A stretch of 64,000 bases of DNA from an uncultured Clostridia bacterium. Lineage in GTDB: Bacteria; Bacillota; Clostridia; Christensenellales; UBA1242. Position 1 is the stretch's first letter; every line of letters starts with the position of its first letter. Below, piece by piece: positions 1 through 8,434 of the stretch. The translations under genes were made by a program, and so were the position numbers. The notes beneath the pieces are model-generated. The model was not told the origin of the DNA. It searched no databases and worked only from the letters and a program-made list of their open reading frames with translations. The stretch is from positions 10,407 to 74,406 of the forward strand of contig CAKVMJ010000002.1 in NCBI GenBank assembly GCA_934772445.1. The letters are read 5' to 3'.

Positions 1-458
1 CTTCTTTGATAATTCTTACAAGACAACAATTAAGAGTTTTGGAAGGTATTGAATATGATAATATGGATAAAGGGGCATATATAATCTCAAAAGAGGGTAA
101 GGGTGTGTTAGATGGTATTATTATTGCAACGGGAAGTGAAGTTTATTTAGCATTAGAGGCTAAGGAAAAGTTAGCTGCTAAAAAAATAAATGTGAGAGTT
201 GTTAGTATGCTAAACACAAATAAATTTGATGAGCAATCAGATAGTTATAAGAAAAACTTATTATGTAGTAAGAATATTGTTGCAATTGAAGCTGGAAGTG
301 AAAACGGACTTTGTAAGTATGTAAACAACATAAATGGTGTTATTGGGATAAATACATTTGGTGAAAGCGGAAATGCAGAAATGTTATTTAAAAAATTTAA
401 TATAACCAGTGATGAGATTGTGAATAGATTAAGAGCAATTATTAAAACAAATAAATAG
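1..458 (+). CDS. tkt: Transketolase, C-terminal part (5' end outside window)
   Basis: The reading frame is open from the left edge of the window (first full codon at base 3), so this is the 3' end of a longer gene. The first residues, ILTRQ followed by a stretch ending in a GSEV motif, match the start of the transketolase C-terminal domain, where LTRQ precedes the substrate-binding loop. IIATGSEVYLALEA and VVSMLNTNKFDEQ are also typical of this domain (usually VVSMPCxxxFDxQ). The enzyme moves two-carbon ketol units in the non-oxidative pentose phosphate pathway. The thiamine-binding domains lie upstream and cannot be checked. A strong terminator follows directly. Confidence 0.9.
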   Translation, partial: SLIILTRQQLRVLEGIEYDNMDKGAYIISKEGKGVLDGIIIATGSEVYLALEAKEKLAAKKINVRVVSMLNTNKFDEQSDSYKKNLLCSKNIVAIEAGSENGLCKYVNNINGVIGINTFGESGNAEMLFKKFNITSDEIVNRLRAIIKTNK

Positions 459-467
459 TTTATATAA

Positions 468-498
468 AAATGAAGAATGATGAGTTCTTCATTTTTTA
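468..498 (+). terminator. Rho-independent terminator after transketolase
   Basis: A 10-bp perfect stem, AAATGAAGAA (468-477) with TTCTTCATTT (485-494), is followed by a T run. It closes the transketolase transcript. Confidence 0.85.
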
Positions 499-531
499 TC
501 TTAATTTACAATTTAAATCATATATTATTAT

Positions 532-1158
532 ATGAATAATGGTTCAAGGATAAGAAATTTTAATAGAATAGGTTCAAATATTTCTAAATTTTTTGAATGT
601 TTTAAATGGGAAATAATCTTATTTTGTGTTATATGGTGTGCTGGTTTTATTTTTGGAATTGTTATGGGAAGTAAGATTGGCGGAGATTTGGAAATTGATA
701 GAATGTCGAATACATATATTGTGGCGTTTATAAATATAGAAATTTCGTATTGGAATTTAATCGGAATAGAACTTGTATATGTGATTATAATATTTCTGCT
801 TTCGTATGTTTTTAATAAAATGCTTGCTTTTCAGATTATAAACTTTATTTTAACCATATTTTTTGCATATTTATTTGGATTTGACCTTGTTGTTGCATTT
901 GTTTGTTTTGCTTTGTTTTCAAAAATTTGTTTTCTGCTTTTCTATGTGTTGATTGGAATTATAATCTACTTAATAAGTTGCGTGATGCTCGGTATTGGAT
1001 TTAAAGTTTATAAAGTAAACAAAAAGTATGGTAGATTTTGTTTTGGAGAGGGCAACGATTTATTTATAGTGATGTTACTTCTATGTATTTTAATGATAGT
1101 GCTTCTGCTTGTTCAAGCACTATTGCTAAGCTTCGTACATTTTGTTTATGTTGGATAA
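532..1158 (+). CDS. Polytopic membrane protein of unknown function
   Basis: The 208-residue product has about five hydrophobic segments (near residues 25-48, 70-92, 98-122, 125-152 and 175-205) and a basic N-terminus, so it is an integral membrane protein. I do not recognise the family with confidence. The length and the first segment, with a GxxxG-like stretch, are vaguely reminiscent of SpoIIM-type proteins, but this is only an impression. No Shine-Dalgarno sequence precedes the ATG; only AT-rich sequence lies between it and the terminator upstream. It is followed after 41 bp by the DUF421 gene and may be co-transcribed with it. Confidence 0.6.
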   Translation: MNNGSRIRNFNRIGSNISKFFECFKWEIILFCVIWCAGFIFGIVMGSKIGGDLEIDRMSNTYIVAFINIEISYWNLIGIELVYVIIIFLLSYVFNKMLAFQIINFILTIFFAYLFGFDLVVAFVCFALFSKICFLLFYVLIGIIIYLISCVMLGIGFKVYKVNKKYGRFCFGEGNDLFIVMLLLCILMIVLLLVQALLLSFVHFVYVG

Positions 1159-1199
1159 TTCTTATGTATAAAGTAAAAAAAGTTAGCAATAATTAGAAT

Positions 1200-1916
1200 A
1201 TGGGATTAACGATTATTGTTAGATGTATTATTATTTACACTCTTCTTCTATTGCTTATTAGAATTATGGGTAAGAAACAAATTGGGCAAATGCAACCTTA
1301 TGAATTAGTTGTAACTTTAACCATTGCCGATTTGGCTTGTATTCCAATGTCGGAAACAGCTTTGCCTTTATTGCACGGAGTTATACCCTTGGTAACTATC
1401 GTTGTAATCCACACTTTATTATCTTTTTTAGATAGAAAGAGTTTGAAGTTTAGAAAGTTCTTAAACGGAACACCTGTTATTTTAATTAGCCCTAAGGGAA
1501 TTGAATACGAAAACTTAAAAAGATGCGATATGGATTTTAACGATTTGCAAGATGCTTTAAGAGGTTGTGGTTATTTCAAATTAGAGGAAGTAAACTATGC
1601 AATTATTCAAACTAATGGAAGTATTTCCGTTTTACCAAAAGCAATGTGTCAGCCAGCAACTCCTGAAGATTTAAAGGTGGAAGTGGAAGAAGATAGTTTG
1701 CCGATGATTATTGTTTCAGAAGGCAAATTAGTTGAAGATAATTTAAAGGTGGGTAAATTTGAAGATAACCAAATTATAAAAGAATTAAAGAAAGCGGGAT
1801 TTAATAATATAAAAGATATTATGATTGCCACAATTGATTGTGCTGGTAAAATGTACTTGCAAGATTATAAAAATGAATATAGAATTTTCGAATCTTCATT
1901 AGGCGGTGAATGGTAA
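1200..1916 (+). CDS. DUF421 / YetF-family membrane protein
   Basis: The 238-residue product has two or three N-terminal membrane segments, including a conserved RxxGKKQIGQMQPYELVVTL stretch, then a soluble C-terminal region with an NG-P-V-L-I block. This is the standard arrangement of the DUF421 (YetF/YdfS) family. Members are integral membrane proteins found widely in spore formers, and some are spore-membrane proteins linked to germinant receptor proteins. The biochemical activity is not established. The gene overlaps the next one through TAATG, which implies translational coupling. No clear Shine-Dalgarno sequence precedes its ATG. Confidence 0.9.
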   Translation: MGLTIIVRCIIIYTLLLLLIRIMGKKQIGQMQPYELVVTLTIADLACIPMSETALPLLHGVIPLVTIVVIHTLLSFLDRKSLKFRKFLNGTPVILISPKGIEYENLKRCDMDFNDLQDALRGCGYFKLEEVNYAIIQTNGSISVLPKAMCQPATPEDLKVEVEEDSLPMIIVSEGKLVEDNLKVGKFEDNQIIKELKKAGFNNIKDIMIATIDCAGKMYLQDYKNEYRIFESSLGGEW

Positions 1917-2302
1917 TGAAGAGGGGGATATTTATGATAACATTAACGGTGTTGTTACTCAGTTTAGCTATATGGGAAGCAGTTGCTGTTAATGGGGTAA
2001 TTAGTAATTTATCAGATTCTATAGATTTAATTATAGATGATTTTGAAAACCATAAAAATGATATAACAGTTCTCTCTAAAGATGTTTCAGAAATTAAATC
2101 GTTCTGGGATGATAGAGAATGTACACTATGCTTAATGTTTAATCATAAAGACTTAAGCGATGTTACGGATAGTTTAAATAAATTAAAGACTTATACTGAT
2201 TTAAATGATTATGATGATGCGCTAACAGAACTTTATTTATTACAAAATTTTTCAAGTAAAGCCACCCATATAATGGGATTCAATATTCATAATATTTTAT
2301 AA
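1916..2302 (+). CDS. DUF4363-family protein, partner of DUF421
   Basis: The product is a small single-span protein of about 128 residues. An N-terminal membrane helix (residues 5-25) is followed by a mostly helical domain with regularly spaced hydrophobic positions, as in DUF4363 proteins. This family is commonly encoded directly downstream of DUF421 genes in Clostridia and Bacilli. The ATG at 1916 shares a base with the DUF421 stop codon. An in-frame ATG at 1910 is also possible, but 1916 has the better-placed GGCGGTGAA ribosome site. The function is unknown; the coupling suggests that the two proteins act together in the membrane. Confidence 0.75.
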   Translation: MKRGIFMITLTVLLLSLAIWEAVAVNGVISNLSDSIDLIIDDFENHKNDITVLSKDVSEIKSFWDDRECTLCLMFNHKDLSDVTDSLNKLKTYTDLNDYDDALTELYLLQNFSSKATHIMGFNIHNIL

Positions 2303-2336
2303 AAAAATCAAAGAGTTTAGGCTCTCTGATTTTTCT
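2303..2336. terminator. Bidirectional terminator between convergent genes
   Basis: AAATCAaAGAG pairs with CTCTcTGATTT (one mismatch), with A runs to the left and T runs to the right. It serves the DUF4363 gene on the plus strand and overlaps the 3' end of the flippase gene on the minus strand. Confidence 0.7.
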
Positions 2337-3849
2337 TTCTTGATAATGATTTTACTTTTAATCTATTCTTAATCGTTTCTATAAAAGAATGGGTATCTAG
2401 TATGTTAAATGTTGATAATAATATAAAAAATATGCCAACTGAAACTATAGATGTTATCGCTAAAGATATAAATAATGGTAAAAAATTATAAAGTATATTA
2501 AATAAGTATTTTGTTAATAATGTGATAGGAATTGACAATAATAGTAGTATTATTGTCAATTTAATATAAGAATAAGACAAATTAGATTGTTTTGAAATTA
2601 TTCTCATATTTAAAATCGTTGTAATGGTTGAAGATATTCCCATACCAATAACAATAGATGTTGCACCAATGTATTTAGGTAAGAACCAAACAGAAGCAAG
2701 TAAGAATATGCTAGCAAATAAGTAAATCCAAAATGATTTTTTCTCTTCTCCAATTGCATTTAAAACGCTTGTTGAGATTTGTGTAAAACACATTGGAATC
2801 ATAAGCCAAGCCGACATACTAAGATAAATTCCAGCCTCGCTTGAATTAAATATAAACTTGCAGGCAGGCTCGCCTAAGGCGATAAATGGTGGAATTAAAA
2901 GGAAGGTTAATATAAGTGAAAAATTTAAAGAACTCATCACTTCATTATTCATTCCATCATAATCTTTTTGTCTAAATGATAGAGCAGTTCTTGGAATAAG
3001 AGCAGTGGAGAACGCACCTATGATTGTTGATGGAATAGTTAAAAGGGGAAGGGTCATACCCATAATAATTCCTATTTGTGAAAGAGCATAATCGTTTGTA
3101 AATCCAGCACTAACAAGTCGAAGCGGAATTAAAATTGAAATTAATGGAACTATTAAACTTCCACCAATTCTTACAAAGGTTATAGGCAAACTGGATTTAA
3201 TTATGTTTGAAAAATATCCTTTAGGGTTTCCAATTTTACCACCAACTTTAAAGTAAACACAAACGCCAATGACAGTACTTAAAGCTCCGGCAACGCCAAA
3301 ACTAATACCAGCAGGAATAGGTGAGTTATCTGGGAATAAGAATATAATTAAAATCACGCATAAAACTATTCTTAGGATTTGTTCTATTAGTTCAACTAAT
3401 CCGATGTGGAGGTACTTCTCTTTTCCATAAAGGTAACCTCTAAATGATGTGTAGAAACCAGTTGATAAAATAGCAGGAATCATTGTTAGAAGAATAATAT
3501 AACTAGTTTCATCTGTAAAGAATAACCCAAATAAATTTTTAAATACCAAAACAAAAACTGTAAGAAGAATGCTTGCGGTCATATTGATAATAAAACCAGC
3601 TGTTACAGTTCTGCCATTTTCTTTATTTCCGTTTGGATTAGTGGAAACTATTCTAGAGATTGTTAAGGGAGTACCGCTCGCTAAAAGAGTATTGAAAATA
3701 CCAAAAACACTTAATGCAATTGTGTAGATTCCCAAAGTTGAATTTGTTAAGGTTCGAGATAGAAATATTCTATAAACAAAACTCAAGCATCTTGTTAATA
3801 TGCTAAAAATAGATAATAAAGCAACTGCTTTGAATAAAGATTTGATAAT
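2317..3849 (-). CDS. MOP/MATE-superfamily flippase, SpoVB-like, apparent ATT start
   Basis: The product has about 12-14 membrane segments and the N-terminal pattern of the polysaccharide/lipid-linked precursor flippases (SpoVB, MurJ-like, RfbX): a first helix, then FVYRIFLSRTL and LGIYTIALSVFGIF. A TTG at 3786 could start it, but that would delete the conserved first helix. The frame stays open upstream to an ATT at 3849. AAGGAG (3860-3855) lies 5 nt before that ATT, and no ATG, GTG or TTG sits at that point. I therefore choose ATT, a rare start known from infC, giving 510 residues. The gene lies 11 bp after the LysM gene and is probably co-translated with it. A role in peptidoglycan or spore-cortex precursor export is inferred from the family. 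Confidence 0.8.
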   Translation of the reverse strand: MIKSLFKAVALLSIFSILTRCLSFVYRIFLSRTLTNSTLGIYTIALSVFGIFNTLLASGTPLTISRIVSTNPNGNKENGRTVTAGFIINMTASILLTVFVLVFKNLFGLFFTDETSYIILLTMIPAILSTGFYTSFRGYLYGKEKYLHIGLVELIEQILRIVLCVILIIFLFPDNSPIPAGISFGVAGALSTVIGVCVYFKVGGKIGNPKGYFSNIIKSSLPITFVRIGGSLIVPLISILIPLRLVSAGFTNDYALSQIGIIMGMTLPLLTIPSTIIGAFSTALIPRTALSFRQKDYDGMNNEVMSSLNFSLILTFLLIPPFIALGEPACKFIFNSSEAGIYLSMSAWLMIPMCFTQISTSVLNAIGEEKKSFWIYLFASIFLLASVWFLPKYIGATSIVIGMGISSTITTILNMRIISKQSNLSYSYIKLTIILLLLSIPITLLTKYLFNILYNFLPLFISLAITSIVSVGIFFILLSTFNILDTHSFIETIKNRLKVKSLSRKKNQRA

Positions 3850-3860
3850 CGTATCTCCTT

Positions 3861-4292
3861 TTAAATATATAGAATTTGTCCAATAAATAATTTATTAGAT
3901 TTAAGATTATTTCTTCTGATTATTTCATTAATATCTGTATAATACATAGAAGCAATGTCGTTTAAATTTTCTAAAGGTTTAACAATATGCCTTTTGCCAT
4001 TAACTTTTGAAAGAATTACAATATCATTGCTTGAAATATTCTCGCTTGGTGAAATTTCATAACCTAGAGCCTGAAGTGATTCTATTGTTTCATTTTCTTT
4101 AAGCTTGTAAATTCTTGGAACAAAATAATTCTCAATTATCTGAAAATCATCATCGCCATCTTTTATAATTGCATAATCATAACCAAGCAATTTTTGATTG
4201 CTATTAAATTTTATATTGTCACTTTTTATATTGCATATCTTTGCCACTTTTTCTCTTGCTTCATTTTCTTTTAAAAGATAAACTTTTTGCAT
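3861..4292 (-). CDS. LysM-domain protein, small
   Basis: The C-terminal 45 residues (HIVKPLENLNDIASMYYTD, then an ending in LFIGQILYI) form a LysM peptidoglycan-binding module. The preceding part holds a less conserved repeat of similar design (VYLLKENEAREKVAKICNI, and a YKLKENETIESL stretch), so the protein may carry two or three degenerate LysM-like units. There is no signal peptide. I place the start at the ATG at 4292 because AAAGGA lies 8 nt before it; an in-frame ATG at 4334 has no ribosome site. The upstream position to the SpoVB-like flippase, at 11-bp spacing, fits a cell-wall or spore-coat role. Confidence 0.75.
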   Translation of the reverse strand: MQKVYLLKENEAREKVAKICNIKSDNIKFNSNQKLLGYDYAIIKDGDDDFQIIENYFVPRIYKLKENETIESLQALGYEISPSENISSNDIVILSKVNGKRHIVKPLENLNDIASMYYTDINEIIRRNNLKSNKLFIGQILYI

Positions 4293-4441
4293 AAACTTTG
4301 TCCTTTTACTTATTTGTATGAAAATTCTTTTCAATATTATGTTTTAATTTGTGATTTTATAATTAATTTTCTTTTAAATAAGGATATAATGTGATATAAT
4401 ATTAAATATATAAGATGTATAACCTAAAAGGATGAAATGTG

Positions 4442-5566
4442 ATGGTAGAAATTGTTGAGGTAAAAACAAAGAAACAAAGGAAAGCCTTTGTTAATTTTCA
4501 AGTTGAATTGTATAAAGATAATAAATATTTCGTTCCGCCAATCTTGGCTGATGAAATGGGTATATTTAATAAAAAGAAAAATGCGAATTTTGAAGAATGT
4601 GATACTTGTTATTATTTAGCATATAAAGATGGGAAATTGGCTGGAAGAATTGCTGGTATTTTGCAAAAAGCTTGTAATAAAAAAATGAATCAAAAATATG
4701 TAAGATTTTCAAGAATCGATTTCATAAATGATTTAGAGGTTGCAAAAGCATTATTCAAAGCTGTTGAAGATTGGGCTAAGGCTCAAGGTATGGAATATGT
4801 TCACGGTCCTCTTGGATTTAATGATCTTGAGAGAGAAGGTTTATTAATTGAAGGATTTGATGAATTATCTTGTTTTGAAGAAAATTATTCTTATGATTAT
4901 TATCCAAAATTGATAGAACAATGCGGTTATTCTAAAGATGTTGATTGGCTAGAATATAGAATAAAAGTTCCTAAAACTATTGATGAGAAGATTACAAGAG
5001 TTAGTGGGAAAATCGCTCAAAGATATGGTTTTAAACTTGTTAATATTAAGAGTACTAGAGAAGTTGTTAATAAATATAGAGATCAAATTTTCAAACTTTT
5101 AAATGAATGTTATAGTCCGCTTTATGGCGTTGTTCCAATCACTCCAAAACTAGAAAAACAATTAGTTAGTCAATTCAAACTTATAGTTGATAAAAAGTTT
5201 ATTGCAATGGTTACAAATGATAAAGATGAGCTGATTGGTTTTGGTTTGGTTTTCCCAAGTATTGCTGAAGCAATGCAAGAAATGAAAGGTAAATTGTTTA
5301 CTCCAAAAATCTTTAAACTACTAAAAGCAGTTAAACATCCAAAGGTTGTTGACACAGTATTTATAGCAGTAAGACCAGATTATAGAGCAAAAGGTGTTCC
5401 TGCATTCATAATTAATGAAATACTTTCAAACTTAATTAAATTAGGTGTTGAAGAGGCTGAATCTTTGCTTCAATTAGAAACAAATGTAAATATCAAGAAT
5501 GCGTTTGATGATTTTGATAGGCGTCAACATAAGAGAAGAAGATGCTATATTAAAAAGATTGATTAG
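4442..5566 (+). CDS. GNAT-fold N-acetyltransferase-like protein (YghO-type)
   Basis: The 374-residue protein begins with the pattern VEVKTKKQRKAFVNFQVELYKDN followed by FVPPILADEM, which is characteristic of the YghO-like GNAT family. The middle has an acyl-CoA-type segment (YVHGPLGFNDLEREGLLIEGFDE), and the C-terminal half has a second GNAT-like strand pattern (VFIAVRPDYRAKGVPAFIINEI, like the pyrophosphate-binding loop region). The substrate is unknown. The ATG at 4442 is preferred over an in-frame GTG at 4439 because of the AAAGGATG spacing. A palindromic terminator follows, so it is a single-gene transcript. Confidence 0.8.
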   Translation: MVEIVEVKTKKQRKAFVNFQVELYKDNKYFVPPILADEMGIFNKKKNANFEECDTCYYLAYKDGKLAGRIAGILQKACNKKMNQKYVRFSRIDFINDLEVAKALFKAVEDWAKAQGMEYVHGPLGFNDLEREGLLIEGFDELSCFEENYSYDYYPKLIEQCGYSKDVDWLEYRIKVPKTIDEKITRVSGKIAQRYGFKLVNIKSTREVVNKYRDQIFKLLNECYSPLYGVVPITPKLEKQLVSQFKLIVDKKFIAMVTNDKDELIGFGLVFPSIAEAMQEMKGKLFTPKIFKLLKAVKHPKVVDTVFIAVRPDYRAKGVPAFIINEILSNLIKLGVEEAESLLQLETNVNIKNAFDDFDRRQHKRRRCYIKKID

Positions 5567-5599
5567 ATAGGGAGAAATTAAATTTCTTCCTATTTTTTC
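5567..5599 (+). terminator. Rho-independent terminator after GNAT gene
   Basis: TAGGGAGAAATT (5568-5579) pairs with AATTTCTTCCTA (5581-5592) with one G-T wobble, followed by six T. The loop is minimal. Confidence 0.75.
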
Positions 5600-5652
5600 A
5601 ACTTTTATAAAGTTAAAACATAAATATAAACATATAAAAATAGGAGAAATGT

Positions 5653-6930
5653 ATGGTTATTTATGTAATAGAAAAAGGTGATACAATTTTCAATATTGCC
5701 GAAAGATTTAATGCTTCACCTGAAAAGATTATAGAAGCAAATGGCTTAACAAACTTAGATAATTTAGTTGTTGGGCAATCAATAGTACTTCCAATTAATG
5801 TTTATGCTTATGAAGTCCAAAAAGGGGATACTTTATATAGAATTTCGCAAAGATTTAACACTAGTATTGATGCAATTTTAAATGAAAACCCAGATATAAC
5901 TAATCCAGATATGCTTAGTATTGGTCAAATTGTGCTACTTCCAATTGGTATTCAACCGATTGGTAGAATGGAAGTAAATGGATATGTTTATCCCAATATT
6001 TCAAATTCAAATTTATCTAAAACTCTTCCAAATTTAACCTATATTAGTATTTTTAGCTATGATATAAATGCTGATGGTTCATTAAATACAATTACAGATG
6101 AGAGAATTATTAACCAAGCAAAGCTATATGGCGTTGCACCAATGATGGTTATAACAAATTTTGATAACGAAGAGGGTAGGTTTTCAGGTGAACTAGCAAA
6201 TCAAGTATTTACCAATGCAGATGCTAGAGCAGTTTTATTTGATAATGTTATTCAAACCGCACTCGCAAAGGGTTATAGGGGAATAAATGTTGATTTTGAA
6301 TATCTATTCCCAAGTGATAGAGAAAACTATGTTAATTTCTTAACCGAATTAAAACAACAAACTCAAGCTAACAATTTAGAATTATTTGTGGCTTTAGCAC
6401 CAAAAATTAGCGGAGAACAACAAGGAACTTTATATGAGGCACACGATTACGAACAAATCGGTAAAATTGCAGATAGAATAATATTAATGACTTATGAATG
6501 GGGTTATTTATATGGTGAACCTCAAGCAGTTTCTCCAATAAAACCAATTATGCAGGTTTTAGATTATGCCACAACTGTTATCGAACCAAGCAAAATCCTA
6601 ATGGGTGTTTCAAATTATGGCTATGATTGGAAATTGCCTTATGTTGAGGGTACGCCGGCAACGATATTATCTAATATGGAGGCGGTTGACTTAGCACGAA
6701 CTAAAGGTTCGTTTATCGAATATGATGAGGTTAATCAAGCACCATTCTTTACATATAATACCACCGAAAATGAGCATATTGTTTGGTTTGATGATGCAAG
6801 GAGTTATTTATCTAGGTTTAAATTAGTGGATAAATATAATCTGGCAGGCATTAGTTACTGGACTTTAAATAATTATTTCCCACCAATGTTCCAAGTTCAG
6901 AATGGTTTATATGAAACAATAAGAGTTTAG
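5653..6930 (+). CDS. sleL: Spore-type N-acetylglucosaminidase, two LysM plus GH18 (SleL/YaaH-like)
   Basis: Residues 1-47 and 51-98 are two LysM modules (YVIEKGDTIFNIAERF and YEVQKGDTLYRISQRF). Residues from about 105 to 425 form a glycoside hydrolase 18 barrel with the catalytic strand GINVDFEYL; the proton-donor Glu is residue 216 and its partner Asp is 214. The architecture and the length (425 residues) match SleL/YaaH cortical-fragment lytic enzymes, which cut muramic-lactam-containing spore peptidoglycan during germination. There is no signal peptide, as is usual for these coat-located proteins. AGGAG precedes the ATG. The gene stands alone. A sigma-E type promoter would be expected, but I could not identify one with certainty. 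Confidence 0.88.
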   Translation: MVIYVIEKGDTIFNIAERFNASPEKIIEANGLTNLDNLVVGQSIVLPINVYAYEVQKGDTLYRISQRFNTSIDAILNENPDITNPDMLSIGQIVLLPIGIQPIGRMEVNGYVYPNISNSNLSKTLPNLTYISIFSYDINADGSLNTITDERIINQAKLYGVAPMMVITNFDNEEGRFSGELANQVFTNADARAVLFDNVIQTALAKGYRGINVDFEYLFPSDRENYVNFLTELKQQTQANNLELFVALAPKISGEQQGTLYEAHDYEQIGKIADRIILMTYEWGYLYGEPQAVSPIKPIMQVLDYATTVIEPSKILMGVSNYGYDWKLPYVEGTPATILSNMEAVDLARTKGSFIEYDEVNQAPFFTYNTTENEHIVWFDDARSYLSRFKLVDKYNLAGISYWTLNNYFPPMFQVQNGLYETIRV

Positions 6931-6965
6931 AAATGGCTTTATAAAGCCGTAAATCCTCAAAAAGT

Positions 6966-6994
6966 TTGACAAAAGGGTTGAAATGTGCTAAAAT
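6966..6994 (+). promoter_or_regulatory. Strong SigA-type promoter for the ankyrin gene
   Basis: TTGACA (6966-6971) is followed after exactly 17 bp by TAAAAT (6989-6994). Transcription would begin near 7001, just before the GAGGTG ribosome site of the gene at 7016. Confidence 0.8.
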
Positions 6995-7015
6995 ATTCGT
7001 GTGAGGTGCAAATAA

Positions 7016-8389
7016 ATGAATTTACACGAATATTTAAAAAACAAAATAAATAGTATGAAAGCAGGTACATATTTTGCTGATTACTACCAACAAGCTAGTG
7101 ATACTTTATTTTTAAACTCATTAAAATATAGTTTTGAGAAGATTAAAAACACATCTGATGAAACTAGAGAATCTTTAAAACAAAATCACCAATTTGGTAT
7201 TGAAGTGTTAACTCCTAGTGAGTTTGCAAATTTAACTTCTTCAAATGGTGTTTCGATGTTGCAATTAGCAAGTTCGAAATTAAATTCAGAAGCTGTTAAA
7301 TTATTAATTGAAAATGGTGCTGATGTAAACTATAGAGCAGAGTTTGGTTTAACTAAAAACTATACTCCGCTTGCTTGGGCGTTAGGAAATAATGGCTCAA
7401 TTGAAATATTAACAGAAGAAACAGCAGATGAATATAAATATGATTCATCATATAATGCAAAACCTAAAAGCTATGATTATAGTTTAGTTAATTTTGATGA
7501 TTTTAAGAAAACTGTGGATGTATTGCTTGAAAATGGTGCGTTAGCATTAGGAAACGATAAAATGAATATAACGCAAAATCAGAAAGAGAAGAACTCTGCA
7601 GAAAATGTTAATATGTTTTTATCACAAGTTTTAAATGGTCAACAAAGATTTTATTCAAGAGTTGATGAAAATGGTGAAAGAACTAACATACATAATGTTG
7701 ATAGAGCTGAAGTGGTTAGATATGTTATGTCAAAACCCGAACTTGCTAAGGATATTAGTCCAGCTATTATAAGTATTGCAAAGAGAAATGATATTGATTC
7801 GTTTGTTGAGATAATGGAAACAATTGAAGAAACTGAAAGACCAGCATTACTTAATAAAGTTCACGAAGTTGAGGCGTACGAATTAGCTGAAACATATCAA
7901 AAACTATATAAAGATGTTCAAATGGTAAAGAGTTTGGAAAGAACGATAACCGAGAATGGTGGCGATATAAAAAATCCTGTTAACGACTTCACGGGTATGG
8001 CATATAAAGAGTACCAACAAAAAATTGATGATTTAAGTGCTGAATATAATCAAATGAGTGAAGGGCATAGTGTTTTAACTCAATATGATTCAAAGGATAC
8101 CTTTAATTTTAATTATCCGCCATATTATATGTTTAGATATGTTAATGATGGAGTTTGTGATTTAAACGATTATAAACAATGTGCCATTGATTATTTCTTA
8201 GAAAATAATAATGATGCATATAAAACAATTGAAAGTTATGCTAACGATGTGAGAGTGGCAGTTCCAGCTTTCTCTAAAGAGGAAAATCTAGATGCTCTTG
8301 CAGATTATATCCAACCATTTAAAGAAACATTGAAAATAATCAATGAAAAGAATAATGAGTTTGAAGCAAATAAAGAACTAAAAATGTAA
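7016..8389 (+). CDS. Ankyrin-repeat protein
   Basis: The 457-residue soluble protein contains an ankyrin section around residues 78-180: GVSMLQLASSKLNSEAVKLL followed by IENGADVNY, then YTPLAWALGN, then a degenerate copy ending in VDVLLENGALA. The long C-terminal part is helical and charged, with no recognised domain. No signal peptide or membrane segment is seen, so it is predicted cytoplasmic. Ankyrin domains mediate protein-protein contacts; the partner is unknown. It has its own strong promoter and terminator, so it is a free-standing gene. Confidence 0.78.
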   Translation: MNLHEYLKNKINSMKAGTYFADYYQQASDTLFLNSLKYSFEKIKNTSDETRESLKQNHQFGIEVLTPSEFANLTSSNGVSMLQLASSKLNSEAVKLLIENGADVNYRAEFGLTKNYTPLAWALGNNGSIEILTEETADEYKYDSSYNAKPKSYDYSLVNFDDFKKTVDVLLENGALALGNDKMNITQNQKEKNSAENVNMFLSQVLNGQQRFYSRVDENGERTNIHNVDRAEVVRYVMSKPELAKDISPAIISIAKRNDIDSFVEIMETIEETERPALLNKVHEVEAYELAETYQKLYKDVQMVKSLERTITENGGDIKNPVNDFTGMAYKEYQQKIDDLSAEYNQMSEGHSVLTQYDSKDTFNFNYPPYYMFRYVNDGVCDLNDYKQCAIDYFLENNNDAYKTIESYANDVRVAVPAFSKEENLDALADYIQPFKETLKIINEKNNEFEANKELKM

Positions 8390-8390
8390 T

Positions 8391-8430
8391 AAAAAAAACA
8401 TATTAGATTAATTTTCTAATATGTTTTTTC
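8391..8430. terminator. Bidirectional terminator
   Basis: AAACATATTAGA (8396-8407) pairs perfectly with TCTAATATGTTT (8415-8426), flanked by A and T runs. It serves both convergent neighbours. Confidence 0.85.
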
Positions 8431-8434
8431 TGTG

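Noticed and set aside
5653..6930. SleL-like enzyme as a phage lysin
   Set aside because: LysM-LysM-GH18 architecture without signal peptide is the spore-germination type; it is 10 kb away from the virion cluster and not co-regulated.
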